Source: an uncultured Paracoccaceae bacterium
Lineage (GTDB): Bacteria > Pseudomonadota > Alphaproteobacteria > Rhodobacterales > Rhodobacteraceae
Assembly: GCA_947489705.1 (NCBI GenBank)
Contig: CANLEQ010000008.1
Location: forward strand, 62,001-126,000
Reading direction: 5' to 3'
Length of the DNA stretch: 64,000 nucleotides
Part shown: in pieces, positions 48,229 to 56,246 of the stretch
Numbering within the stretch: the first letter of the stretch is position 1
How the letters are laid out: every line of letters starts with the position of its first letter
The notes under the pieces: model-generated
What the model was told of the DNA's origin: nothing
What the model saw: the letters and a program-made list of their open reading frames with translations, nothing else
Database searches by the model: none
Translations under genes and position numbers: made by a program

Positions 48229-48783
48229 GTGACCCGAGCGGCCTTCCTGCTCCTGACGATCGGTCTTGCCGCGTGTTCGGGGCCGGATCGAAGCGCGTCG
48301 GACGGGGTTTTCGCGCCCGCGGGCGTCGATCGCCGGGCCGAGAGCGTGGCCGGCATGGTCGTGGGGCACCGCCTGATGGCGGCGGGCGAGTACGATCTCG
48401 CCCTCAAGGCCTATCTGCGCGGCGCGGCCGAGGAAGGAACGACCGTCGAGGTGCTCTCCGCGCTCGGATCGGCCAATCTCGCCCTGGGCCGGCTGGGCCA
48501 GGCCGAGCGGCTCCTCCGCCGGGCCGTCGAGAAGGACCCGACATTCGTGCCCGCGCAGAACAATCTGGGCGTGGTGCTGATGGAGCGGGGCGAGACCGCC
48601 GAAGCCAGCCGGGTGTTCCGCGCCGCCTTTGCGGCCGATAACGGCCGGAGCGACGATATCCGCGCCAACCTGACGCTGGCGCTCGCCAAACTCGAGGAAC
48701 CTTCCTACGCTCAACCCCAAGGCGAAAACTTCTCCTTGATCCGACGGGGGCGGGGGTCCTACCTGATCGTGCCGGCGGAGTGA
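48229..48783 (+). CDS. tadD: TadD-like TPR lipoprotein
   Basis: A 184-residue lipoprotein (lipobox LAAC, Cys16) with about three TPR units in the middle, for example AEEGTTVEVLSALGSANLAL and AQNNLGVVLMERGETAEAS. TadD is the lipoprotein thought to help secretin assembly. GTG start. It is immediately followed by a second TPR lipoprotein gene, with which its reading frame nearly overlaps. Confidence 0.88.
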   Translation: MTRAAFLLLTIGLAACSGPDRSASDGVFAPAGVDRRAESVAGMVVGHRLMAAGEYDLALKAYLRGAAEEGTTVEVLSALGSANLALGRLGQAERLLRRAVEKDPTFVPAQNNLGVVLMERGETAEASRVFRAAFAADNGRSDDIRANLTLALAKLEEPSYAQPQGENFSLIRRGRGSYLIVPAE

Positions 48784-48815
48784 TCGCGGCGAGCAGACAA
48801 GAAGGACGCAGGACA

Positions 48816-49676
48816 ATGCGCCACCCCATGATCGTCACGCTCTTTCTCGGCGGCGCGGCCGCGCTCGCGGGTTGCGGCGGTCGCTCCGACATGGCCGAGG
48901 TGGAACGCGCCATCAAGGACGTGAACGTCATCGACGAAAGCAACCTCAGCGATATCATGTTGACCGTTGCCGATCCGAACGAGGCGGTAACCTATTTCCG
49001 AAGATCCGCCGCCGTCGAACCCGGCCGCATCGACCTGCAGCGCGGTCTGGCGGAATCGCTGATCCGCGCCAAGCGACCGGCCGAGGCGGTCCCCGTCTGG
49101 ACACAGGTGACCGGGATGCCCGGCGCGATCCCCGATGACCGCGTGGCGCTCGCCGATGCGTTGATCCGGACCGGCGAGTGGGGCGCCGCCGAGGCGCAGC
49201 TCGCCCTCGTTCCGCCGACGATCGAGACCTATCGCCGGTACCGGCTCGAGGCAATGATCGCGGACAGCAACGGCGAGTGGGAGAAGGCCGACAGCTTCTA
49301 CCGGACGGCGGTCGATCTCACCACCACGCCGGCGAGCGTGATGAACAACTGGGGATATTCCAAGCTGACCCGCGGCGATTACGCCGCGGCGGAACGGCTT
49401 TTCGCCGATGCGCTGACCCATGACCGGGACCTCTTCACCGCGATGAACAACCTGGCACTGGCCCGCGGCGCGCAGCGCAACTACGAACTGCCCGTGGTGC
49501 AGATGACGCAGGTCCAGCGCGCGCAGCTTCTGCATACGCTGGGCCTCGCCGCGATCAAGCAAGGCGACGTGGCCATCGGGCAGGGTCTTCTGCGCGAGGC
49601 GATCGAGACGCATCCGCAGCATTTCGAGGTCGCCGCACGGGCGCTTGCGGCACTCGAAACCAACATCGTCAACTGA
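48816..49676 (+). CDS. Second TPR lipoprotein of the Tad locus
   Basis: A 286-residue lipoprotein (lipobox LAGC, Cys20) with four or five TPR-like repeats across about 60-270 (for example DPNEAVTYFRRSAAVEPG and AAIKQGDVAIGQGLLREAI). It resembles the TPR protein found in Rhodobacterales tad loci beside tadD. Likely an outer-membrane assembly or stability factor for the secretin. Confidence 0.85.
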   Translation: MRHPMIVTLFLGGAAALAGCGGRSDMAEVERAIKDVNVIDESNLSDIMLTVADPNEAVTYFRRSAAVEPGRIDLQRGLAESLIRAKRPAEAVPVWTQVTGMPGAIPDDRVALADALIRTGEWGAAEAQLALVPPTIETYRRYRLEAMIADSNGEWEKADSFYRTAVDLTTTPASVMNNWGYSKLTRGDYAAAERLFADALTHDRDLFTAMNNLALARGAQRNYELPVVQMTQVQRAQLLHTLGLAAIKQGDVAIGQGLLREAIETHPQHFEVAARALAALETNIVN

Positions 49677-49704
49677 CGTCTTGCACCCCTTCTCGCAGAT
49701 CGCG

Positions 49705-50196
49705 ATGTCCATCACCTTGCCCGCGCAGGCCGCGCTGGCCTTTCTGCCCTTCGTGATCCCGGTCTGCCTCTGGGTCGCCTGGTCGGACATGGCGCGCATG
49801 AAGATCCCCAACAAGGCCGTGCTGGCGCTTGTCGGCGTGTATCTGGTCGTGGGGCCGGTCGCCCTTCCGGTCGAGCTCTGGGTCCAGGGGTGGCTGCATC
49901 TGGCGGTGGTGCTGGCGGTGGGGTTCGTGCTCAACATGCTCGGCGCGCTCGGCGCGGGGGACGCGAAATTCGCAGCCGCCGCCGCGCCGTTCGTGGCGTT
50001 TGCCGATGCAGGCGTGCTGCTCTTCCTCCTGGCGGCGACGCTTCTCGCGGCGCTGGCGACGCACCGGCTGGCCCGCGCGATCCCGGCCTTGCGCGAAAGC
50101 ACCTCGCATTGGGAAAGCTGGCGGTCGCCGAAGTTCCCCATGGGGCTGGCGCTGGCGCCGGCCCTCCTTTTCTACCTGATCCTCGCCGCGATCTGA
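49705..50196 (+). CDS. cpaA: Prepilin peptidase CpaA/TadV
   Basis: The 163-residue A24-type aspartic protease has six or so helices. The catalytic aspartates are Asp28 in WSDMARMKIPNK and Asp86 in GAGDAKF. It cleaves the Flp leader. It lacks the methyltransferase half found in the type IVa enzyme, as is normal for Tad systems. A TTG at 49681 is a possible longer start. Confidence 0.92.
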   Translation: MSITLPAQAALAFLPFVIPVCLWVAWSDMARMKIPNKAVLALVGVYLVVGPVALPVELWVQGWLHLAVVLAVGFVLNMLGALGAGDAKFAAAAAPFVAFADAGVLLFLLAATLLAALATHRLARAIPALRESTSHWESWRSPKFPMGLALAPALLFYLILAAI

Positions 50197-50289
50197 CAGG
50201 GGCCCGTGCCGGGGTCCGGGCCGGTCTTTACGCTTTCGCCACCCGGGCGCGGTAGGCTGCGCATCTGCAAGCAGACGCGAGCCCGATCG

Positions 50290-51597
50290 ATGAACATGAC
50301 ACCCTCCGCCGTTCTGGCGCCGCCCGTTCCCAGAAGCATCGAGGACATGCGGCTGCCCGAGGTAATGATGCGGGATATCCTGCTCAAGACGATGTTTCGC
50401 ACCAATGCCTCCGAAGTGAGCCAGATCGCCAGGCTGATCTGCCTTCCCGCGGCGGTGACACAGGAGCTCGTCGACCGGACGCGGACGATGAAGCTGATCG
50501 AGGCGACCGGCAACATGCATGCGGGATCGGGATCCGAGATCGGCTATCGGTTGAGCGAGGCCGGCAAGTCCCGCGCCCAGGACGCGCTCGGACAGTCGAA
50601 ATATTACGGCCCGATGCCGGTCCCGCTCGAGGTCTACCGCGAACAGGTGGCGCGACAGTCGATCCGCAACATCGCCATGACGCGGCAGCAGCTGACCTCG
50701 GCCATGGGGCATCTGATCCTGCCCACCAGCCTGATCGACCATCTGGGCCCCGCCGTCGGGTCGGGCCGGTCGATCCTGATGTACGGGCCGCCCGGCAACG
50801 GCAAATCCTCGATCTCGAACGGGATCCGCGACGCGCTCGGCGACAGGATCTACGTGCCGAGGGCGATCGAATATGCCGGCCACGTCATCACCGTCTACGA
50901 TCCGATCGTGCATTCCGCGGCCGAGGAGCAGGAGGAGGATCCCGCGTCGCTTCGGCTCAGGACGCGCTACGACGCGCGCTATGTCTGGTGCGAGCGTCCC
51001 ACCGTCGTCACCGGCGGCGAGCTGACGCTCGACATGCTCGACCTCGTCTACAACGAGACCGCCCGCACCTATCAGGCGCCGTTGCAGCTCAAGTCGACGG
51101 GAGGGGTCTTCATCGTTGACGACCTCGGGCGGCAGGAAGATCCGCCGCAGGCGCTCATCAACCGCTGGATCGTTCCGCTGGAGGAACAGAAGGACATTCT
51201 CGCCCTGCAATCGGGCGAGAAGTTCGAGGTGCCGTTCGACACGCTGGTCATCTTCTCGACCAACTTCCATCCCAACAAGATCTTCGACCGCGCCGCACTC
51301 CGGCGGATCTTCTACAAGATCAGGATCGACGGGCCGAACCAGAAGGATTTCCTCAAGATCTTCAGCCTGGTGGCGAAGAAGAAGGGCATGCCGCTCGACG
51401 AGGCGACGCTCGTTCACCTGCTCAAGAACCGCTATCCCGAGATCGACAACGAATACGCGAATTACCAGCCGGTCTTCCTCATCGACCAGATGCTGTCGAT
51501 CTGCGCCTTCGAGGGCATTCCGCCCCGGATGTCACCGGAGCTGATCGATCGCGCCTGGGCCAACCTGTTCGTCGAGGAGGACGATATCATGCACTAG
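50290..51597 (+). CDS. AAA+ ATPase of the Tad locus (role unknown)
   Basis: The 435-residue protein has a winged-helix-like N-terminus (about 20-100: LPEVMMRDILLKTMFRTNASE and following) and an AAA+ core. Walker A GPPGNGKS is at 166-173, Walker B VFIVDD at 273-278 has Asp in place of the usual catalytic Glu, and sensor-1 STN is at 323-325. Related proteins occur at the end of tad clusters in other alphaproteobacteria, but I know no established function. It could be a chaperone or remodelling factor. The stop shares a CTAG with the next gene's stop. Confidence 0.85.
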   Translation: MNMTPSAVLAPPVPRSIEDMRLPEVMMRDILLKTMFRTNASEVSQIARLICLPAAVTQELVDRTRTMKLIEATGNMHAGSGSEIGYRLSEAGKSRAQDALGQSKYYGPMPVPLEVYREQVARQSIRNIAMTRQQLTSAMGHLILPTSLIDHLGPAVGSGRSILMYGPPGNGKSSISNGIRDALGDRIYVPRAIEYAGHVITVYDPIVHSAAEEQEEDPASLRLRTRYDARYVWCERPTVVTGGELTLDMLDLVYNETARTYQAPLQLKSTGGVFIVDDLGRQEDPPQALINRWIVPLEEQKDILALQSGEKFEVPFDTLVIFSTNFHPNKIFDRAALRRIFYKIRIDGPNQKDFLKIFSLVAKKKGMPLDEATLVHLLKNRYPEIDNEYANYQPVFLIDQMLSICAFEGIPPRMSPELIDRAWANLFVEEDDIMH

Positions 51598-52253
51598 GGG
51601 CGGGGCCGCCGCTCCAGCCGGTCGAGGGCGGCGGCCACCGTCGTGTCGCCGTCCGTCATCTCGATGATCTCCCGACCGATCGCGGGGCGGTCGATCAGGG
51701 CCGCGATCATCGCCGCGACATGACCGCGCGACGTGTCGCCATAGGCGATGGCGGGCCCGGCGGTGACGGCATCGCGACCGTCGGCGTCGATCAGCGTGCC
51801 GGGCCGCAGGATCACCCAGTCGAGATCGCTGGCGGCCACGGCGACATCCGCGCGGCGCTTGCAGGCCATGTAGAGCTCGAAGCCTTCGCCCAGGCCCTTC
51901 GACCGTCCCGCATCCATGAAGGCCGAGACCAGGATCAGCCGGCGAACCCCCTCGCGCGCCATCGCCTCGACCAGCTTCGGGGGCGCCTCGCCGTCGATCG
52001 TGCGGGTGCGATCCTCGCCCGATCCCGCGGCGCCGGCCGAGAAGACCACCGCGTCCATCCCGCGAAGAACGGCGGCGAAATCCTCGGCGCCCATCTCCAT
52101 GAGGTCGCCTTCATGCGGGGTGACCCCCTCGCGTTGCAGCGCCTTCGCCTGCTCCGGCCTGCGATGGAGCGCGTGGACCTCGTGCCCCTTCAGCATCGGC
52201 AACAGCCGCGCGCCGACCCCGCCCGTCGCCCCGATCACGAATATCTTCGGCAT
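51594..52253 (-). CDS. NAD(P)-binding atypical short-chain reductase
   Basis: The 219-residue protein opens with a Rossmann motif (IFVIGATGGVGARLL) and belongs to the atypical SDR/NmrA-like group of NAD(P)H-binding proteins. Segments such as DAVVFSAGAAGS and RLILVSAFMDAG fit it. It converges with the AAA+ gene and their stop codons overlap by three bases (CTAG). Substrate unknown. Confidence 0.88.
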   Translation of the reverse strand: MPKIFVIGATGGVGARLLPMLKGHEVHALHRRPEQAKALQREGVTPHEGDLMEMGAEDFAAVLRGMDAVVFSAGAAGSGEDRTRTIDGEAPPKLVEAMAREGVRRLILVSAFMDAGRSKGLGEGFELYMACKRRADVAVAASDLDWVILRPGTLIDADGRDAVTAGPAIAYGDTSRGHVAAMIAALIDRPAIGREIIEMTDGDTTVAAALDRLERRPRP

Positions 52254-52325
52254 TCCCGTACCTCTTGCTGCATGCAGGCCACAGCGATCATGGAGATCCC
52301 CGCACAATGCCCCTAGATAAGCACA

Positions 52326-54773
52326 ATGGCCGATCTTCCCCGCAAGTTTCACGACTGGTTCGCGCAACGCGGCTGGTCGATCCATCCGCATCAGCAGGAC
52401 ATGCTCGACCGCGCCCGCGACCCGTCGCTCCTGCTGATCGCGCCGACGGGCGGCGGCAAGACGCTGGCGGGGTTCCTGCCCACCCTGGTCGAGCTTGCCG
52501 GGGGCGATCATGCGGGGCTTCACACGCTCTATGTCTCGCCGCTCAAGGCGCTCGCCTCCGATATAAGGCGCAACCTGACGGTGCCGGTGACCGAGATGGG
52601 CCTGCCCATCCGGATCGAGGACCGCACCGGCGACACTTCGGCCACCCGCAGGAAGCGCCAGCGGGCGGACCCGCCGCATATCCTGCTCACCACGCCCGAA
52701 AGCCTCGCGCTGCTGATCAGCTACGAGGATGCGCCGCGGATGTTCGCGGGCCTGAGACGCGTGGTGATCGACGAGATCCATGCGCTGTCGGAATCGAAAC
52801 GGGGCGACCAGCTCATGCTGGCCCTGTCGCGGCTTCAGGAGATGTGCCCCGGGATGCGCCGCGTCGGGCTTTCGGCGACGGTCGAGGATCCCGCGGCGAT
52901 CGCCCGCTTTCTGGCGCGCCACCCCGATCCCTGCGAGATCATCCATGCCGATCCCGGCCCCGATCCCGACATCGCGATGCTGGAAACCGACGCAGCGCCG
53001 CCCTGGTCCGGCGGCGGCGGGCGCTACGCGATCCCCGCGGTCCTCGATCAGGTGCGCCGCCACAAGACCACGCTGATCTTTCACAATACCCGCGCGCAGG
53101 CCGAGATCTTCTTCCACGAACTCTGGCTGCAGAACGACGAGGGGCTGCCGATCGGGATCCACCACGGGTCGCTGTCGCGTGAACAGCGCCTGCGGGTCGA
53201 GGCGGCGATGGTGGCGGGCGAGCTCCGGGCGATCGTCTGCACCGGGTCGCTCGACCTCGGGATCGACTGGGGCGACGTGGATCTCGTCATCCAGATCGGC
53301 GCACCGAAGAACGTCAAACGGCTGGTGCAGCGGATCGGCCGCGCGAACCACCGCTACAACGCGCCGAGCAAGGCGCTTCTCGTACCGGCCAACCGGTTCG
53401 AAGTGGTCGAATGCGTGGCCGCGCTCCAGGCCGTGATCGAGCGCGATCTCGACGGCGATCCGCGCGGTCCCGGTCCGCGCGACGTGCTCTGCCAGCATAT
53501 CCTGATCCGCGCGGCGGCGGGACCCTTCGACGCCGATTCGCTCTATGACGAGGTGCGCGGCGCGGGCGCCTATGCGGGCCTCTCGCGCGCCGATTTCGAC
53601 GCCTGCATCGCGTTCGTGGCGACCGGCGGCTATGCCTTGCGGGCCTACGACCAATGGCAGCGCCTGAAACAGGGCGCCGACGGGCTCTGGCATCTGCGCG
53701 ATCCGCGCACCGCCCAGCGCATCCGCCAGAATATCGGCACGATCATGGATGCCGACCTTCTGAAGGTGCGGATGAAGAACCGCCGCGGCGGCACCCCCCT
53801 GGGCGAGATCGAAGAGGGGTTCGCGGCCACGCTGACGGTGGGCAACACGTTCCTCATCGGCGGCCAGATCGTCCGCTACGAGGGGCTGAGGGAGATGATC
53901 GTCGAGGTCACCCGCCGCCCCGACAAGGAGCCCAAGATCGCGACCTTCATGGGCACCAAGTTCGCCACGTCCACGCAGCTTTCCGAGCGGATCCTGCGGA
54001 TGTTCGCCGAAGGGGACTGGCCGGACCTGCCGGCGCCCACGCGCGACTGGCTGCATCTGCAGCGCGAACGGTCGCAATTGCCGCAGACCGACCGCATCCT
54101 GATCGAGAGCTTTCCGCATGAGGGCCGCGCGCATACCTGCGTCTACGGCTTCGCGGGCCGCAACGCGATGCAGACGCTGGGCCTTCTGCTGACCGCGCGG
54201 ATGGAGGAGCAGGGCCTGCATCCGATGGGCTTCGTCTCGACCGACTACGCGACGCTGATCTGGGGCCTCGACATGCTGGTCCATCCCGAGCCGCTCTTCG
54301 ATCGGGCGGGGCTTCGCGAGACGTTCGAAACCTGGCTTGCCGGCAACGCGGTGATGAAGCGCACCTTCAAGCAATCGGCGGTCATTTCCGGCCTGATCGA
54401 ACGGCAGACCCGCGGTCAGCGCAAATCCGGCAAGCAGGCGACGTTCTCGGCGGACATCCTCTATGACGTGCTGCGCAAATACGAGCCCGACCATCTGCTC
54501 ATGGATATCACCCGCGAGGAGGCGCTGAAGGGTCTGGTCGATTTCGGCCGCATCGAGGACATGCTCGACCGCACGGCCGGGCGGGTGGATCACGTCGTGC
54601 TCGACCGGGTGACGCCGCTCGCCGCGCCGCTGTTCCTCGAGGCGGGGCGGGTTCCGGTCGAAGGATCGGCGACCGAGCGGCTCCTGGCCGAGGAGGCGAG
54701 CCGCCTGATGGCCACGGCCGGGCTCGAAATGGATCCCGCGGCCGAAAAGCGCCACTGGCGCGCGGAGGATTGA
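52326..54773 (+). CDS. Ligase-associated DEXH-box DNA helicase (Lhr-type)
   Basis: The 815-residue helicase has APTGGGKT (39-46), DEIH (149-152), motif III LSATVEDP, and a RecA2 domain with IGRANHR. A C-terminal Lhr-like domain follows. Its family is found near an ATP-dependent DNA ligase and PdeM and a nuclease in DNA-damage response clusters. The PdeM gene follows; the ligase and exonuclease are not in this window. Confidence 0.93.
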   Translation: MADLPRKFHDWFAQRGWSIHPHQQDMLDRARDPSLLLIAPTGGGKTLAGFLPTLVELAGGDHAGLHTLYVSPLKALASDIRRNLTVPVTEMGLPIRIEDRTGDTSATRRKRQRADPPHILLTTPESLALLISYEDAPRMFAGLRRVVIDEIHALSESKRGDQLMLALSRLQEMCPGMRRVGLSATVEDPAAIARFLARHPDPCEIIHADPGPDPDIAMLETDAAPPWSGGGGRYAIPAVLDQVRRHKTTLIFHNTRAQAEIFFHELWLQNDEGLPIGIHHGSLSREQRLRVEAAMVAGELRAIVCTGSLDLGIDWGDVDLVIQIGAPKNVKRLVQRIGRANHRYNAPSKALLVPANRFEVVECVAALQAVIERDLDGDPRGPGPRDVLCQHILIRAAAGPFDADSLYDEVRGAGAYAGLSRADFDACIAFVATGGYALRAYDQWQRLKQGADGLWHLRDPRTAQRIRQNIGTIMDADLLKVRMKNRRGGTPLGEIEEGFAATLTVGNTFLIGGQIVRYEGLREMIVEVTRRPDKEPKIATFMGTKFATSTQLSERILRMFAEGDWPDLPAPTRDWLHLQRERSQLPQTDRILIESFPHEGRAHTCVYGFAGRNAMQTLGLLLTARMEEQGLHPMGFVSTDYATLIWGLDMLVHPEPLFDRAGLRETFETWLAGNAVMKRTFKQSAVISGLIERQTRGQRKSGKQATFSADILYDVLRKYEPDHLLMDITREEALKGLVDFGRIEDMLDRTAGRVDHVVLDRVTPLAAPLFLEAGRVPVEGSATERLLAEEASRLMATAGLEMDPAAEKRHWRAED

Positions 54774-54810
54774 CTTGCGGGGTCGATTCCCGACCCGGTA
54801 AGGTTCGAAA

Positions 54811-55482
54811 ATGAACATCGTGAACATCTCTCTCCGTTCGGCGCATTTGCAGGCGCTGGGCAGCGGCGCGCTCCATTGGCCCGAGCGGCGCGTCCTCGTG
54901 GTCTCGGACCTGCATCTGGGCAAGTCCGAGCGGATGGCACGGCGCGGCGGTGCCATGCTGCCGCCTTACGAGACGCACGACACGCTGACGCGTCTCGACG
55001 CCGATATCGCGCGCTGCGATCCCGATGCGGTGATCTCGCTGGGCGATTCACTCGACGACGATGCGGCGCGGGCGGGACTCACCCCGGACGAATGCGCGTG
55101 GCTCGCGCGCTTGCAGCGCGGCCGCGACTGGATCTGGATCGCCGGGAACCACGACCCGGCGCCGAGCGATCTGGGCGGCCGTTCCGCCGAGACCCTGACG
55201 CTCGGCCCGCTCACGTTCCGGCACATCGCGACGCCCGCCACGGGCGAGATCAGCGGACATTACCACCCCAAGGCACGGCTCGCGGTGCGCGGGACATCGG
55301 TCTCGCGGCCCTGCTTCCTCTACGACGAGACGCATCTGATCATGCCCGCCTACGGGACCTATACCGGGGGGCTCGACTGGTGCGCGCCCCCGCTTGCCCG
55401 GTTGATGGGCCGCAGGGCCTGCGCCGTTCTGACGGGCAAGCATCCCTGTGCCGTGCCCGTGCCCCGCCGCCGCGCCGCGTGA
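54811..55482 (+). CDS. pdeM: Ligase-associated DNA-damage endonuclease PdeM
   Basis: The 223-residue calcineurin-like phosphoesterase has Asp33 and His35 (SDLHLGKSE), Asp79 (GDSLDD), Asn113/His114/Asp115 (GNHD) and His150/His152 (GHYHPK), the complete metal set. It is the partner of the Lhr helicase. The thioesterase gene start overlaps its stop. Confidence 0.92.
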   Translation: MNIVNISLRSAHLQALGSGALHWPERRVLVVSDLHLGKSERMARRGGAMLPPYETHDTLTRLDADIARCDPDAVISLGDSLDDDAARAGLTPDECAWLARLQRGRDWIWIAGNHDPAPSDLGGRSAETLTLGPLTFRHIATPATGEISGHYHPKARLAVRGTSVSRPCFLYDETHLIMPAYGTYTGGLDWCAPPLARLMGRRACAVLTGKHPCAVPVPRRRAA

Positions 55483-55883
55483 CCGCCGACCGGATCCACG
55501 CGAGCTTCGCGCGCCAGTCGATGATGAGGACGCTGGGTGCGTCGCTGGTCGAGGTGGGGGAGGGATTCTGCGTGATCGAGGCCCCGATCCTCGAAGGATC
55601 GCGACAGCAGCACGGCTTCGGCCATGCGGGCCTGACATTCGCCATCGGCGATACCGCCGCGGGATACGCCGCGCTGACGACGATGGGCGAGGCCGAAGAG
55701 GTCCTGACGGTCGAGATGAAGATAAACCTGCTTCGCCCGGCGCAGGGGGATCTGCTCGTCGCGCGCGGGGAAGTCGTCAAGCCCGGACGGCGCCTGACGA
55801 TCGTGCGGGCGACCGTCTGGGCGAAGAGCGGGGAAACGCGAAGGGAGATCGCGCTACTTCAGGGAACGATGCTGCCCGCCTGA
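55479..55883 (+). CDS. PaaI-family thioesterase
   Basis: The 134-residue hotdog-fold protein has the family motif QQHGFGHAGLTFAIGDTAAGYAA (about 47-69) with a likely catalytic Asp or Asn region and a C-terminal sheet. It hydrolyses acyl-CoA or aryl-CoA esters. The GTG at 55479 overlaps the pdeM stop, so it is coupled to the DNA repair gene. Substrate unknown. Confidence 0.9.
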   Translation: MTADRIHASFARQSMMRTLGASLVEVGEGFCVIEAPILEGSRQQHGFGHAGLTFAIGDTAAGYAALTTMGEAEEVLTVEMKINLLRPAQGDLLVARGEVVKPGRRLTIVRATVWAKSGETRREIALLQGTMLPA

Positions 55884-55885
55884 GC

Positions 55886-55923
55886 AAAAGAAAAGACCGC
55901 GCCCGAGGGAAAGGGACGCGGTC
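55886..55923 (-). terminator. Terminator of the tiny membrane-protein gene
   Basis: On the minus strand, a 7-bp stem (GACCGCG / CGCGGTC) with a 15-base loop is followed by TTTTCTTTT. It lies about 30 bases past the stop of the 24-codon gene and also converges with the thioesterase gene. Confidence 0.8.
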
Positions 55924-55954
55924 TCGTCGACAGCCCCGAAGGGCCGGAAAACGA

Positions 55955-56029
55955 TCATACGAGTGCGAATGCGGCCATCGTCATACCGAGAAACACACCA
56001 CCATAAATCGCAAGGCTGGCATTCAACAT
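55955..56029 (-). CDS. 24-residue membrane protein (new small gene)
   Basis: A minus-strand ORF coding for 24 residues, almost all hydrophobic (starting MLNASLAIYGGVF), so it could be one membrane helix. AAGGAG lies eight bases before the ATG. The gene is between convergent/divergent larger genes and has an upstream gap of 217 bases and a good terminator after it. That gives it its own unit. No relative that I recall has a known function. A possible EcfG-like promoter lies 28 bases upstream. Confidence 0.7.
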   Translation of the reverse strand: MLNASLAIYGGVFLGMTMAAFALV

Positions 56030-56037
56030 CTGATATC

Positions 56038-56043
56038 TCCTTG
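56038..56043 (-). promoter_or_regulatory. Ribosome binding site of the 24-codon gene
   Basis: AAGGAG on the minus strand, eight bases before the ATG at 56029, is one of the best sites in the window. Confidence 0.7.
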
Positions 56044-56056
56044 TCGTCGGGGGCCT

Positions 56057-56081
56057 AACTCGAAGTACGAGTCGCGGTTCC
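56057..56081 (-). promoter_or_regulatory. Possible EcfG-like promoter of the 24-codon gene
   Basis: On the minus strand GGAAC (56081-56077), 16 bases, then AGTT (56060-56057): one base away from GGAAC-N16/17-CGTT. An inverted repeat ACTCG-N5-CGAGT (56058-56072) lies in the spacer. Low certainty. Confidence 0.3.
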
Positions 56082-56246
56082 GTACGCTTTCGTAAAATCC
56101 TGCGGCTCGCCGTGCGGCACACCCCGTTCCCGGGAGCGCAGCAGGGGCATCCGGGACCGCTAAATTCCCGCTTGGGCGCGCGCGGCCCCTTGGCCATCGC
56201 GGCCGCGCGATATAGCGGAGAGGAAACAATCTGAGGGTCAGGCGTC

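Noticed and set aside
46243-48816. A minus-strand open frame of about 855 codons opposite tadB and tadC
   Set aside because: It crosses several certain Tad genes and has no domain; it is a shadow of their codon bias.
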